This document shows, piece after piece, positions 8,401 through 18,671 of a stretch of DNA of 21,715 nt. Under the pieces are notes generated by a model. The model made no database searches. It was not told where the DNA came from and worked only from the letters and a program-made list of their open reading frames with translations. The stretch is taken from the NCBI GenBank assembly GCA_000969725.1, contig JXSR01S016192.1. One strand, 5' to 3'. Origin of the DNA: Ophiothrix spiculata (lineage: Eukaryota; Echinodermata; Ophiuroidea; Amphilepidida; Ophiotrichidae). Made by a program: the position numbers and the translations under genes. The stretch's first letter is position 1. Each line of letters opens with the position of its first letter.

Positions 8401-9429
8401 CTATACCTCATTAATATTTTACTAAAATTTGATATTAACACATCACAAAATCACCCAAAAATGTCCATCTTCTCGATCACCGTATGAATTACCAACTGAG
8501 AAGTGATACATGTATGATTACAGGGGGGGGCGATAGTAGGGGCGCGATAGTTTCTCAATTTTTTCCCTTCGTGGGCTTTATGCGCACTTGGGGGAAGTAG
8601 GCATAATGCTGTCATTCGCATCAGCTTTAAGGGGCCTGTTAAGGCCTGTTAAGGCTTTTTTCATTAATGTTTTTTGCTCTGTAACTCAGCAACGGATAAT
8701 TAGATTCAAATAAAAGTATACATTTCTAGAAGCGGATTTGCATACTGAACATGATGGTCAGGTCATTTTTGGACCAAAATGCATAATTTTGGACCTGGGG
8801 TCCAAAAATCATGTTTTGGGCCCCACATTTTACGGGAAAGCTAACTTAATTTTGCTTCGGTAAAAATTTTTACCAATTTAATTTTTAAAATCTAGAAAGC
8901 AATATCTGGGATCACTTTTCTCAAATTTTTGATTTTGTTCTTAGTTTTTGAGATATCGCCAAAAATTGGTCCAAGAAATGTCAAAAATCCCACTCCTGAC
9001 ACCATTTTTGGGAAAATATGCCACATTTTGACCTATTTTTGGCAATATTTCAAAAAATAAGATAAAAATCAAAAATTTGAGAAATGCGTTCCTAGATAAT
9101 GCTTTCTAGATTCTAAAAAGTAAAATGGTTTAAAATTTTACCAAAGCAAAATTTAGATAGCTTTCCCGTAAAATTTTGGGCCAAAAACATGATTTTTTGA
9201 CCTTTTTTTGACCTTAGGGCAATAATTTTACATTTTGATCCAAAAATAAGCTGACCATCATGTTCAGTATGCAAATCCACTTCTAGAAATGTATACTTTG
9301 ATTTGGATTTAATTATCCGTCGCTGAGTTACAGCCCATAACCCATTTCTGAAAATGAAGGGTTGACAGGGCCCTTAACTGACCAATTGGATTTTGTGGTT
9401 TCCTAATAAATATTTATGAGGTATAGTAA
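8399..9429. repeat. Outer inverted-repeat pair flanking the TTAA palindrome
   Basis: Bases 8399-8422 (TTACTATACCTCATTAATAT...) and 9404-9429 are reverse complements with few mismatches. They enclose the TTAA-bounded palindrome plus about 205 bp on the left and 27 bp on the right. The left interior contains a G run (8522-8530) and a GGGGGAAGTAG word. The pair is probably an older foldback element that received a later insertion, or the outer shell of a composite element. Confidence 0.5.
8631..9373. mobile_element. 743-bp palindromic MITE bounded by TTAA
   Basis: The sequence is a near-complete inverted repeat with arms of about 350 bp. Matches include GTAACTCAGCAACGG (left, near 8681) against CCGTCGCTGAGTTAC (right, near 9330), and CATACTGAACATGATGGTCA against TGACCATCATGTTCAGTATG. 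TTTCTAGAAGCGGATTTGCA and 'acgggaaagct' also have mirror partners. The centre of symmetry is about 8980-9020. The outer termini (GGGGCCTGT / ACAGGGCCC) are flanked by TTAA at 8627-8630 and 9374-9377. TTAA duplications are typical of piggyBac and Kolobok DNA transposons. There is no transposase, so it would be non-autonomous. Confidence 0.85.
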
Positions 9430-9945
9430 TTATGTATAATCGGGTTTTTCTTTGTGGTTATTCGCAAAATGCTACATTTGCGGGCATTGAATGACATTTG
9501 CCATTTGTTTGACCATTCAAAGAGTGAGTTGAGATCTTTTTGCAATATTTCTGTGTCATGGTCAGATGTAATCGACCTATATAAAAGACAATCATCAGCA
9601 AATAAACGGATTTTAGTATTTGTACTAAGTTTACTGGCAATATCATTGATGTAAATTAAAAACATAAGCTGGCCTAATACCGTTCCCTGTGGGACTCCTG
9701 ATGTTACTGGAGCAGATCTTGAACATTCTCCGTCTACTACTACTGTTTGTTTTCTAGTGGTTAACCACTTCTGAATCCAGGTTAGGATTGAACCACGTAT
9801 ACCATAGAAATCAAGTTTTCGTAGTAGATGTTGATGGTGAACGGTATCAAATGCTTTTTGAAAATCTAATATTAAAACATCAGTTTGAATTTTATTGTCA
9901 AGGTTTCTAGCTATGTCCTCTATGGTGATAATTAAAATTAGATCT
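9427..9945 (-). pseudogene. LINE reverse transcriptase fragment
   Basis: An open minus-strand frame (9974-9414, 186 codons) contains most of a non-LTR RT palm. LDFQKAFDT (residues 36-44) carries the first catalytic Asp, SGVPQGTVLG (92-101) is motif B, and FADD (125-128) is the catalytic Asp pair. W...KWQMSFN.RKC (154-167) is the following conserved segment. The best family fit is Jockey/CR1/L2-like ORF2. GQLMFL replaces the usual G-P-L-L-F, a change at a conserved proline. The homologous part starts around LIITIEDIA (about 9940), so the endonuclease domain and RT N-terminus are missing. It ends at about 9427, where inverted repeats begin; some 60-70 residues that normally precede LVRP are absent. 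Confidence 0.93.
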
Positions 9946-10022
9946 AAATCCATGTTGAAATGGAGATAGGACATTGAAATGCTCGAGATGTGACATTATG
10001 TGACGAAAGAGGATGTGCTCAA

Positions 10023-10424
10023 ATAATCCACTCGAACATTAAATAATAATATAACAGGTTGTCTTTCACTCTCCAAAGTATCACAAAATCCTGTCTCCAT
10101 CCAAAAATGACTTACATATCTGAGATACCCCCGGGGAGATACCACTGCGAAATCCGCGCGATCCTAGGATATTTCAATTTATGATCAGTTAGTAATCTGA
10201 AGCATAGAGTTTTATAATCACAAGTCCCGAAATCCACTTGGCAAAAAATAATTCCAAAACGTTCCTGATGAACTCCAACAATGATTTATAGTCCAGCAAT
10301 AACAAAGAAGTTCTGCTTGGCTTAGAAGCTGGATCCAACGCACATAATCCACTCGAACATTAAATAATAATATAACAGGTTGTCTTTCACTCTCCAAAGT
10401 ATCACAAAATCCAGTCTCCATCCA
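10023..10424. repeat. Direct repeat pair, 321-bp spacing
   Basis: An approximately 80-bp block starting ATAATCCACTCGAACATTAA at 10023 recurs at 10344 almost unchanged. The only clear early difference is CCTGTCTCC versus CCAGTCTCC. After 'tctccatccaaa' the copies diverge. The intervening sequence (10113-10343) is more GC-rich than the window and holds a CCCCCGGGG word near 10128. It could be the 5' region of a retroelement or a local tandem duplication; neither is proven. The open frame at 10218-10442 (-) is not recognisable. Confidence 0.85.
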
Positions 10425-10442
10425 AAGTATCGCAAACTCCAA

Positions 10443-11480
10443 TCATCTGTATAATACCATTCAACAAAATCAAACTCTTCAAGTAGTTCTCAAGCTGCTC
10501 CAACAAAGTCTTAGCTATCCATCTAACTCTGACAAAGTAAATTGCACTTCTGCTCAAAATTCATCCAGCTTGGTTTCATAATTTTTACATTTGCATAAAA
10601 ATTTCCCCATGGTGTCATGTGCAGTTTTTTTATCACACTGGGAATTTCCCATTGTTCAGAACAATGTAAGTTAAATACAAACACCTTATATGGCAAGTGG
10701 AATTCCCAAAGTACCAGTACTTAAACATGATCTGATTAATGATCTAATAATGGAAATTCCCATTATCTGTCATCTGATTGGTTCATGCAAACAATTGCCT
10801 ATTTTTGCAGAACTGGAAATCACCATAAGATTGCAAAATATCATTCTGTCAGAAAAAATTCCCTTTCTGTGGCAATCAAAAGGTTTCAATAATTAAGTTT
10901 CTTAATTTAACGATTAATTAATCAACAAAAACAAATAATTCAGGTTCACATAACAATTGTCTGTTTTACTAAAAATGTTTAAGTTCAACAAGCATAGTTT
11001 TGGATATTAGTTAAAAGGTAAAAGTACTTTCTAAAAATGCAATAAAATCAGCAAGTGTTGAAGAAAGTTGAACTTCCCTTTGTTGAACGTGGCCAATGCC
11101 TTTTTTTTTAATGCAACAATCACACACACTAGGCCTGATTTGTTTGGCATTCCATGCCCGTAATAGAATTTATTTACATATGTTGCCTGTTCTGCCTGCT
11201 TTAGACTGTTGCAAGACAGAGGTCAGGGTTCAGGTCCAGGATCTAATAAAATGAAATCTTTGTCTGTTTGTGACCTTATTGTTATGAATGTTCTAGTGTA
11301 TTATACGTATTTATCCATTCCTCTATCTGGTTATGTATTAGAAATACAGTAGCATCAGTTCTGGTCTCATATGCTAGTATGTACGTTTTAGCTTTATATT
11401 CATGTACCTATATTCAGTTCGTCTTTCTCCCAACTTTAGATATAACTTAGTGTCCATCACTGTCTTAAAAACTATTACAG
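10443..11480. other. Gene-free stretch
   Basis: No exon, RNA gene or clear repeat was recognised apart from the kappaB-like motif cluster. The 68-codon frame at 10690-10896 is hydrophobic, matches no known family and overlaps that cluster. Confidence 0.4.
10640..10761. promoter_or_regulatory. Cluster of kappaB-like motifs
   Basis: GGGAATTTCCC at 10640-10650 fits the Rel/NF-kappaB consensus GGGRNNYYCC exactly. GGAAATTCCC at 10752-10761 is the same site on the other strand. GGAATTCCC at 10699-10707 is a one-base-short relative. All fall within about 120 bp, roughly 1.2 kb before the second duplication copy. No promoter, start site or target gene is identifiable, so regulatory function is unproven. 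Confidence 0.3.
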
Positions 11481-11650
11481 TATATTCAAGGTTCAAGGTT
11501 TATTTTTCCATGAGACATACAAAACAATATCAAAATATCGTTAAAGATATAAGTAAATTTGTATATAAGTTTACAAAAATGAGAGGAGTAGACCAGTAGG
11601 CCAACAAGGCTGGCCAGATAATAGTCTACACTTCAGAAGAATAATTTTGT
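11480..11650 (-). mobile_element. 3' end of a second retroelement (LINE or SINE), minus strand
   Basis: Read on the minus strand, this segment ends with a polyadenylation-type AATAAA followed immediately by CCTTGAACCTTGAA. That is a short tandem tail of the kind that terminates many non-LTR retrotransposons. Upstream of it, 'ggccagccttgttggcct' forms a small inverted pair (forward about 11599-11616). No coding part was found further upstream (11650-11900), so it is a 5'-truncated copy. Family is unassigned; the 5' limit is a guess. Confidence 0.5.
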
Positions 11651-12992
11651 TACAGAAAAAGAAAGCTCATGAACAGTTAACAAGACAACACACACAGGAT
11701 ATTAGATCAATGATCTTCAAAAACACTAGTATAGCATCTGGCAGAAGGAACTCTGTTTACAAAGTGATAGTGAAAGATAAAAACAAAACCCACTACTGTT
11801 TTGTCCCGAGTAATGTTCTGTAATTTATTTGAATAATCATGATTTCAATTTGGAGAAATTTCACATGAATAAGCAGGTTTTTGCCTCCCATTGCCATGCC
11901 TTTCATGGAATTCTGTTTCAGCACTGTTGAGAATGCCTGGTGATGCTGATGCTGAAAAATATTTACAATTAGAAGAAGACAAATAAGACCTCAGATGAAC
12001 TTTCAAATGTTTCATTCTTTTCAAAGATTTTGCTGTATTTGTCTATTCAAATGAGCAATATCATTTAAACAAACCAATCAAACCTGCTGTTAGGAAATTG
12101 ATCTTGTCATCTCTATGAGTCACAGATTTAAAGAAAACTAAGCTTTGAGTAACCAAACTCTTTAACATATTATGCTAATAACAAGTTTCATTAAATCTCA
12201 ATTATATAAATGATGCTATTAGATTTTTTTTTGGATAAATCTTGGTAGTTACATGATTCTATATCTTTATGGTATACAGATGATTAATGCTACTGGAGCT
12301 TCTTATGTGCTATGAAGAAAATATGTGGGATGTCTAAGAATTATGGTCTTGGTATATATTTTAGTTGGTGTTTTAGATATCTTGTCAAAATTTGATTAAC
12401 ACTCTGGCATAACTTGAGAATGTGTAATAAATGCAGTTTTTGTTTAATATAATCATAAACTTTTCCTATTTGAACAAAAATCATCAAGAGCCTGCGGCAA
12501 ATCAGAATTATTAACTTCTCTCTGTGATTGCAAGCAAATTAATGATTGGATTAAACATGTGGTATGAACATTATGCTATGTAAGCCTGCAGAAACATGAT
12601 CATATTACTTAGGAATTCTCCACTACTGTTTACCAGCAGAGTAAATGAATGCGAGACTGATTTGGGTTAGATGTACTAGTTGCGAGGGATGACCACCGGT
12701 TTTCCTTTGAGAAAACACATTTGCACAGAGTGATTCACAGATAATGCGAGACATCTTTATGGCTTTACCCAACCAATTAGGAAAATGGTAGTAATTAACC
12801 CAACATGTGTGTGCAACTCAATGCAATAAGTACAGGTTGCTATAAAATGTTGTGATTTGTGCGCAAACTAACGAAGCATCAGAGCTTGACATTTGAACAA
12901 ATGTTTTAGTACTTAAGCATAAGAAGGCCCAGAGAAAGCTTTGACCTGATGCTAGTAAGCTTACTTGCCTGTACAATTTGGATTTCACACAG

Positions 12993-13294
12993 GTGCTCTC
13001 ATGTTGAGTTGTGCATCAATATTTTGCCTCAGAGAATGTCAAAGCAATATAATTTTTTATAAGTATAAGTTGACATACCTGTTTGTTGTAAAAGAGGAAA
13101 AACCTGTACATTACATCGGAGCTCTGTGTCTGAATGGGACGTTATTTTATTATAAGTTGGATATCCGGAAACATACCATATATGCTTGGGATGGCAACCT
13201 GTTATACAGTGGAAAGAAAGGAACTGTCACCAGCGACGGTAACCTTTGGATAATCAAACGATGTCAAGCGAAGATGACTGGAATGATTTTAGAG
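12993..13294 (+). CDS. Ig-like exon candidate, copy 2 (continuous frame)
   Basis: The boundaries match copy 1: the acceptor 'tttcacacag' ends at 12992 and the donor GAG|gtacaa starts at 13295, giving a 302-bp exon entered in phase 1 and left in phase 0. One frame is open throughout and beyond (12965-13381). It includes GALMLSCASIFC, then YAWDGNLLYSG, GTVTSDGNLWII and a terminal TGMILE. The W-x-G-x-L-L, DG-x-L-x-I and TGM elements resemble C, E and F strands of an immunoglobulin domain. However, the first Cys is far upstream of the Trp, unlike a normal domain, and the F-strand Cys is absent before the donor. Relative to copy 1, the region around 13040-13190 has indels and a changed frame. No partner exon, signal peptide or promoter was found. 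Coding status is plausible but unproven; it may be a degenerate duplicate. Confidence 0.45.
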
Positions 13295-13385
13295 GTACAA
13301 CTTAATTACATGTTTGCTTCATACAAAGGGCACATGTTGGCTTTGTATGCATGTGTATGCATTTGTTATATGTATGTATGATATA

Positions 13386-14072
13386 GGTGTTTTTAACATT
13401 TGAAAGTACTGTGATTATTTAAAAAGCAGGATGTAATGACACATGATAACCTTTATGGATTGGTACCATGGGCAATTAATATAATTTTTTGTCAAGCAAA
13501 GCAGGGATCCTGCAATAGTATTTCTCTAGTGTAATAGGTGTTAAACTTGTTGATGGAACTGCACCAAGACAATCTTGCCCTGTCTAAATGCTTGCACATG
13601 TTTTACCATATTTTGTTTGTAGAAATGTATGTTAAAACTGGTAGCCAACTAGATTTTATGAAAGTGGAACTGGACCAACATTTTGGACCACCTTAATTTG
13701 TGATAGTGATGTGACTATTAAATTTGAACCTCAGATGTATTTGCCAGATAAAAGATTAAACAAAGCCCCTAGAAATAATTTGAAACATATTAAAAGAGAA
13801 ACAGTTTCATTAAAAAAAATTGTTTGCCCACAGGTGTATTTTTAATATTTCTCCAATATTCCTCAAAATCATGAAAAACTGCTGGTACGTTAGATTTCTA
13901 TAAACATGTTCTATCGAGTCATGTCAAAATGTGTAGTAAAAGAAGTAGTGGGAAGAATCTAGGCCGGTCCCTTTAAAGATTTGCACCCATTTCTCATTTG
14001 CACCCATTTCTCCTAGCTATGTCTATTATATATGTAAGTAAGACAAATATTACATGCTTCTGAGTGTTATTG
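13386..14072. other. Gene-free stretch
   Basis: No feature was recognised beyond a local doubling of 'tttgcacccatttctc' around 13979-14010. Confidence 0.4.
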
Positions 14073-14400
14073 TATACAAATATTGCCTGGGAGTGCAATA
14101 GTACAAAATATATCATGAGGTCAAATTTGGATCAGTCCAAATTTGACCGAATGATATATTTTGTACCATTGCATTTGCATAGGCATTCAATATTTGTTTT
14201 TATATCATGATATCACACTGGTTTGTTTCATGCCGTGCAATGGAACAAACTAGTGCACAGCTAAAATCACTGTAATCATGATATAATTACAAACTATTAG
14301 AACAAGCTATTGCAAGGCTCAAATCACTGTAATCATGATATAATTACAAACTATATTGCACGGCTCAAATCACTGTAATCATGATGTAATAAAAATATAT
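14073..14400. repeat. Hairpin plus short tandem repeat element
   Basis: Arms 14094-14131 and 14136-14173 are 38-bp reverse complements with about three mismatches around a TCAG loop; the stem extends outward (ACAAATATTG at 14076 against CAATATTTGT near 14188). It is followed by three units containing AATCACTGTAATCATGAT, at about 14265, 14323 and 14368. The last unit, with its 'ttgcacggc' lead-in, is also an inverted partner of 14190-14228 ('catgccgtgcaa'). The whole block is absent from copy 1 of the segmental duplication, consistent with an inserted foldback element. Confidence 0.75.
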
Positions 14401-14790
14401 AATGAGGTTTAAACTGTTGACCTTTCTATTTCATTAGGCTTAGCCGAAGGACAGGAAAAGTTTGGCTGAATTACATTTTTTATTATCATGTGGAAATCAT
14501 GTAGAAAAAAAGCCAGGTGATATTTTGTTTTATTATGATTTCAACTGTTTTTCTATCTTTCCATGTAATAGTAAAAACAATTACATAGCTCAAATCATTC
14601 TGATCATGATATTTCAATGGTAATTCAGCATAAAATGAAAACTATGTTCCTTTTGTACCTTTGACAATATCTTGACCTCTTATGCTAAGATGAAAACATC
14701 TTTACACATGCTTTGGCACACTATTTGACTATTAAATGCACACAACAGACTCTTCTCTTTGATACAGATAACGTCTCAAATTTCATAATT
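14401..14790. other. AT-rich stretch, no gene seen
   Basis: No exon or RNA gene was recognised. A weak relative of the preceding tandem unit occurs near 14585-14612 ('gctcaaatcattctgatcatgatat'). Confidence 0.4.
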
Positions 14791-15080
14791 TTGTGAATCA
14801 CCTTGTTTCCGTGTCGGCTTTAGAGGCATTTATATTTCAATATGCATCTCATCAGTTTAATCAAATCAAAATACATTTGAGGTTTTTTTAGTGCACACAC
14901 AACACATGTAGTATAAATAATGATGACCATGTGTCAAAATTGTCACATTTCAAGGTCATTTTATATTTAATTTCCCTTTGAACTTTTTGCTATATGTAGA
15001 GTCAGCCTCTACAGCAGTGTATCAATTTTAAATATATTAATCTGCTGTATCAAAAAACAAAAACTTACAATAATCATATA

Positions 15081-15731
15081 TGAAATTCAGACCATTGATG
15101 TTTGTACTTATATTGCCACCCTAGTAGATAATAATCTTGTGTTTACTTTGAGAACATAAAACATAAAGAGCTTGAGAGGGGGATGTTTCCATTTCTTAAA
15201 TTCAGTTAAAGATAATTAAAGCTTTTCAACACATTTTATATAGCTATATATTTGAAAGAAAAATGATTCAACTAAATTCAAGGGGGTGGGACAGGGACAA
15301 TTGCACCCCCCCCCCCCATGAAGAGCTTGAAAAAAATTAAAAGATAGAAAAGAAGAAAGAGAAGGAGAAAAGGAGAAGATAAAAATTCTAAAAATCTTTT
15401 AAAAATTACTTTGTATCAATTTTTTGTTTATAAATTGAAAATGATGTTCACAGTCATGTAAAAGTATTATGACAGGAAGACAAATACCAAATGTTTTTTT
15501 GTTGGGTTAAGTTTAAAAATGGAATGTCCTTACTTGTTGTAATGGTAAATTCCAACAGTTACTGTCTTTCCAGCCACATTTTACTTTACTGATATTTATA
15601 AAACCATCTTTGACCTGACAACTCACTCTTTACCATATATATATATGTGTTTAAAACTTGATCCGATTTTTTTCATAAGGACCCACACCACCAAATACAT
15701 CACCTAATTATTCTTATACAAAACAACTTCC
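15081..15731. repeat. Low-complexity stretch with C run and purine tract
   Basis: A run of about 13 C bases (near 15305-15317) is followed by a strongly purine-biased tract (15318-15385, GAAAG/GGAGA words). An 'agagcttga' word occurs on both sides of the C run. An (AT)n stretch lies near 15636-15646. No gene-like sequence was found. Confidence 0.6.
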
Positions 15732-16803
15732 CCCAGGGGGGCCACTCATCTTGGACTATGGGGTACCATTCGTGAACAAAAATTCACATAAAAAGGGTTG
15801 TTTTTTCTGACTAGACACGTTACGTATGTATCGTGAAAAGGGTCTAAAAACATCCAAAAATCAAGGAAAAGGGTGTGTTTTTTAAACATAAAAATACGTA
15901 TTTAGGGTTCATTAAATTATCATCAAAAATCCGAAAAATAATAGTAAGAATTTCTTGTTCAAAATGTTTTTTGATCACTGAAAAATTGAGTGACAATTTA
16001 GCCCAGCGCTCACAAAAAGATGAATCTTGCATTCATATCAGCGCTTCAATACTGCCATATAGGCCTACACTTACAGCAGGCTGGTGTACAGAAAATAATT
16101 TTGGTTGAAATTTTGAGGACATTTGTTGGTATATTCAACTATTTCCGCAACACTGATGATACAAATATTTACTATGGATACTTATCGGGAAATCTAAAAG
16201 CCATTTCAGCAAATTGTGTTCATGAAATCGTCAGGTAGTGAGAGGATCAAAATTCTGCAACCATGTTTCCATGCTACATAAAAAATGCTAGTATCAATAT
16301 TTTGCTCCGGTATCAACATTTCTAATCCTTTTAATTTGATATCTGATCACAAAGGTGGCACACATTCATGGATAGGGAGTTTTTTACTTTTCTTTTGTAC
16401 TTTATTTATTTATGGGGGGTGATTGTCCATTAGCCATACAGGAATGTCTTTTGAAATTATGTTTAAGATGCAAGTTTTTTTTCCCTTTATGAACTCTTCG
16501 CACAATTTTTCTGGGGATGTACCATACGTATCCTTATGGCAGCCTTCAGCCCCCTGTATACGGCACTAATGAGATTGTAGATCATTTGAAACGGTTTACT
16601 TGTAGTGAAGAACGGATTACAAAATTTGTTTCGGTACCTTGTTTACGGTTGGGAAACAACAATTACTTATTTAGGGTAGCAAATCATTCAATTTTTCTGT
16701 GCTTAGGATGTATTTTAGGTCTGGCACAAATACTTAGGGTGCTTTTTGAAAACCCATGTTTGCGGATGATACCCCCTTGTAAATGGTTAGTGGCCCCTCT
16801 GGG
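15732..16803. mobile_element. Possible 1.07-kb TIR element
   Basis: CCCAGGGGGGCCACT (15732-15746) and AGTGGCCCCTCTGGG (16789-16803) are 15-bp inverted termini with one mismatch. The interior has a distinctive recurring 'aaaaggg' / 'tttagggt' phrase (for example near 15794, 15836, 15866, 15900 and 16670). No target-site duplication was recognised, and the open frames inside (15844-16238, 16517-16873) match no transposase. It may be a non-autonomous DNA transposon or two unrelated pieces with similar ends. Confidence 0.5.
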
Positions 16804-17706
16804 CCAAATCATGGCTGATATCTTTGCTATAAAGCGACTGTCGCTTAAAATTTTTGGTTCCATTTTTATTTAGGGGAGCTCACAAAGTAAAAAAATATAT
16901 ATGGTAGCTGTGTTATTTTTTTTGGTAGGTCGCCGCGAACATAGGATATGCTCAAATTCTATTTTCTGCAACTCGCTACAAAATTTCTTTAGACACTAAA
17001 AATCTGCTCACAATTTCACAAAAACATCCAAATTTGGGTATTCTTCACCCATTCTGACTACATTTGTACCACAGTACATAATTAAAAGAGAATTTTACCA
17101 AAAAAGCATATACTTAGCCATTTTTGAAGCTTTTACTTTAAGAGTGCTATACAACACATGCTCCCACACTTCCCAGTACACAAAAAAGCTTTTATTTAAT
17201 GGTGTGTCTAGGTTTACCTCACAGAGACACCAGACAATAAAGATGTTATTTAATATTGATGCCAGTAATCATGACAGGTGCTTTGCTAATGATGTCAATT
17301 TGAATTTAAGCCATCAGTAATACCCATTACACTATAATTACTACTACATTGTCTTTTGAAGATACCATGGGGGTTACTTAACGTTAAAGTGTTGTAAGAT
17401 TTGTGATTCAAATGAGGTCAATCCGACAGTGATTTCTAACAGTGTTTTGTGAATCAAGTGCCACACTTCACATTTTAGTGCAAAATCTAAGCAGAATTAG
17501 CTTATGAAAATTAATGTCCAGTGTACCATTGTAATGTTAATATGATGCAAGAAAGAGTGAGCAACGGGTTAATGGTATTGAATGCAATAAAATGAAACTC
17601 TTTTTTTTTTTCAAGTTTTAATAAAACACTAGATTTCATGTGAAATAATCATAATTCAGAGATTTAATGTGAGTATATTTATGTCAACAAGTAAAATGTA
17701 CTATAA
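16804..17706. other. AT-rich stretch, no gene seen
   Basis: No exon, RNA gene or repeat structure was recognised. Homopolymer T runs occur near 16915 and 17601. Confidence 0.4.
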
Positions 17707-18663
17707 GGCTCATTCTCCGATAAAGTGTGCAACTTTGCCGTTTTGGTGTCGCTCATTTTTATGTTACTTGTTTAAGGTTGTTAAGCCTAATACGAATAAT
17801 TTGAGTGGTCTAGTTAATACATTAGAGTCACATTAGTAACATGTGTGAAGCTAAACATTTTAGCATGCCAGGAAAGTAAATAACGATTAATCTGAAAATG
17901 CAAAATCGTTACCTTTCCTCATGTCGCCAGCCATACTTTTTATGTTTTAAGTTCCTAAAAGTTCGGGCATATCAAACGCAATGCACGCTATTTAACAGCC
18001 CGTAATAGGTATTGATAATGACATATAAAGTTTAATATATTAAGTATTTGATATGGCATAAGAGCTTTTTAAACAATGTCGCCAATATTGCAAACAAATA
18101 CGAAGTAGATTCTAAAATCGATAACAAAGTGTGAAAATGAATTTGTTGATGGATGATTCCGCATTAGGTTTATCAAGTAAACTTCAGTGTTGAATAACAT
18201 ATATGTTATATAGAATTATATATTTACAGTAATGATTTACAAGGATATTAATATCAAAAAAACCCTATGTGACTGTCACGTCGAGACAGATACGAAACGC
18301 ACATTTTGCTGCCTTCTCGCAAAATGCGGTACACTATGAGCGAAATACTACACCACAGTGTAGTATGTGTAGAGCTCCTAATTTAGTGTAAAGATCAAGT
18401 TTGTAAGAAAACTAATTTTCTCAATAATGAATATTAAAAAAAAGATTCAAGCAGATACAAAACGACAGATACGAAATTTAGGAATAGGGAATACAATGGT
18501 TACAAAATCAAGTATTTTTAAAACATCTCCCATGCACTTTTTCTTCTTCAGAAACCATAAGAGTTTATGATTTTGCATGTTTTTCATGAGTTATTAGTAG
18601 TCGAAATTTCAACATTTCTCTAACCAAAGTTGCACGGTTTATTGGTTTATTGGAGAATGAGCC
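17707..18663. mobile_element. 957-bp TIR element (non-autonomous DNA transposon)
   Basis: GGCTCATTCTCCGATAAA at 17707 and its counterpart reading GGCTCATTCTCCAATAAA inward from 18663 are terminal inverted repeats. A second shared block, GTGCAACTTTG, lies inside each end; the right end carries a small duplication of its ATAAACC word. ATAA is present immediately outside both ends (17703-17706 and 18664-18667) and may be the target-site duplication. The interior has no transposase-like frame. It includes a perfect 9-bp stem (18345-18353 with 18358-18366) and a repeated CAGATACGAAA word (about 18288 and 18467). Confidence 0.8.
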
Positions 18664-18671
18664 ATAAACGT

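Larger units (their letters stand above)
11915..15080. repeat. Segmental duplication, copy 2
   Basis: Collinear partner of 2420-4620, in the same orientation. It is about 1 kb longer than copy 1, mainly because 13400-14790 has little counterpart and includes a hairpin-plus-tandem repeat (14073-14400). The near-identical core is 12632-13040 and 13193-13380. Outer parts (11915-12480 and 14800-15080) are clearly older in appearance. This contrast suggests that the core was homogenised or constrained after the original duplication. Confidence 0.88.

Noticed and set aside
16517-16873. 118-codon plus-strand frame inside the 15.7-16.8 kb element
   Set aside because: It runs through the right TIR of the element and shows no transposase or other motif.
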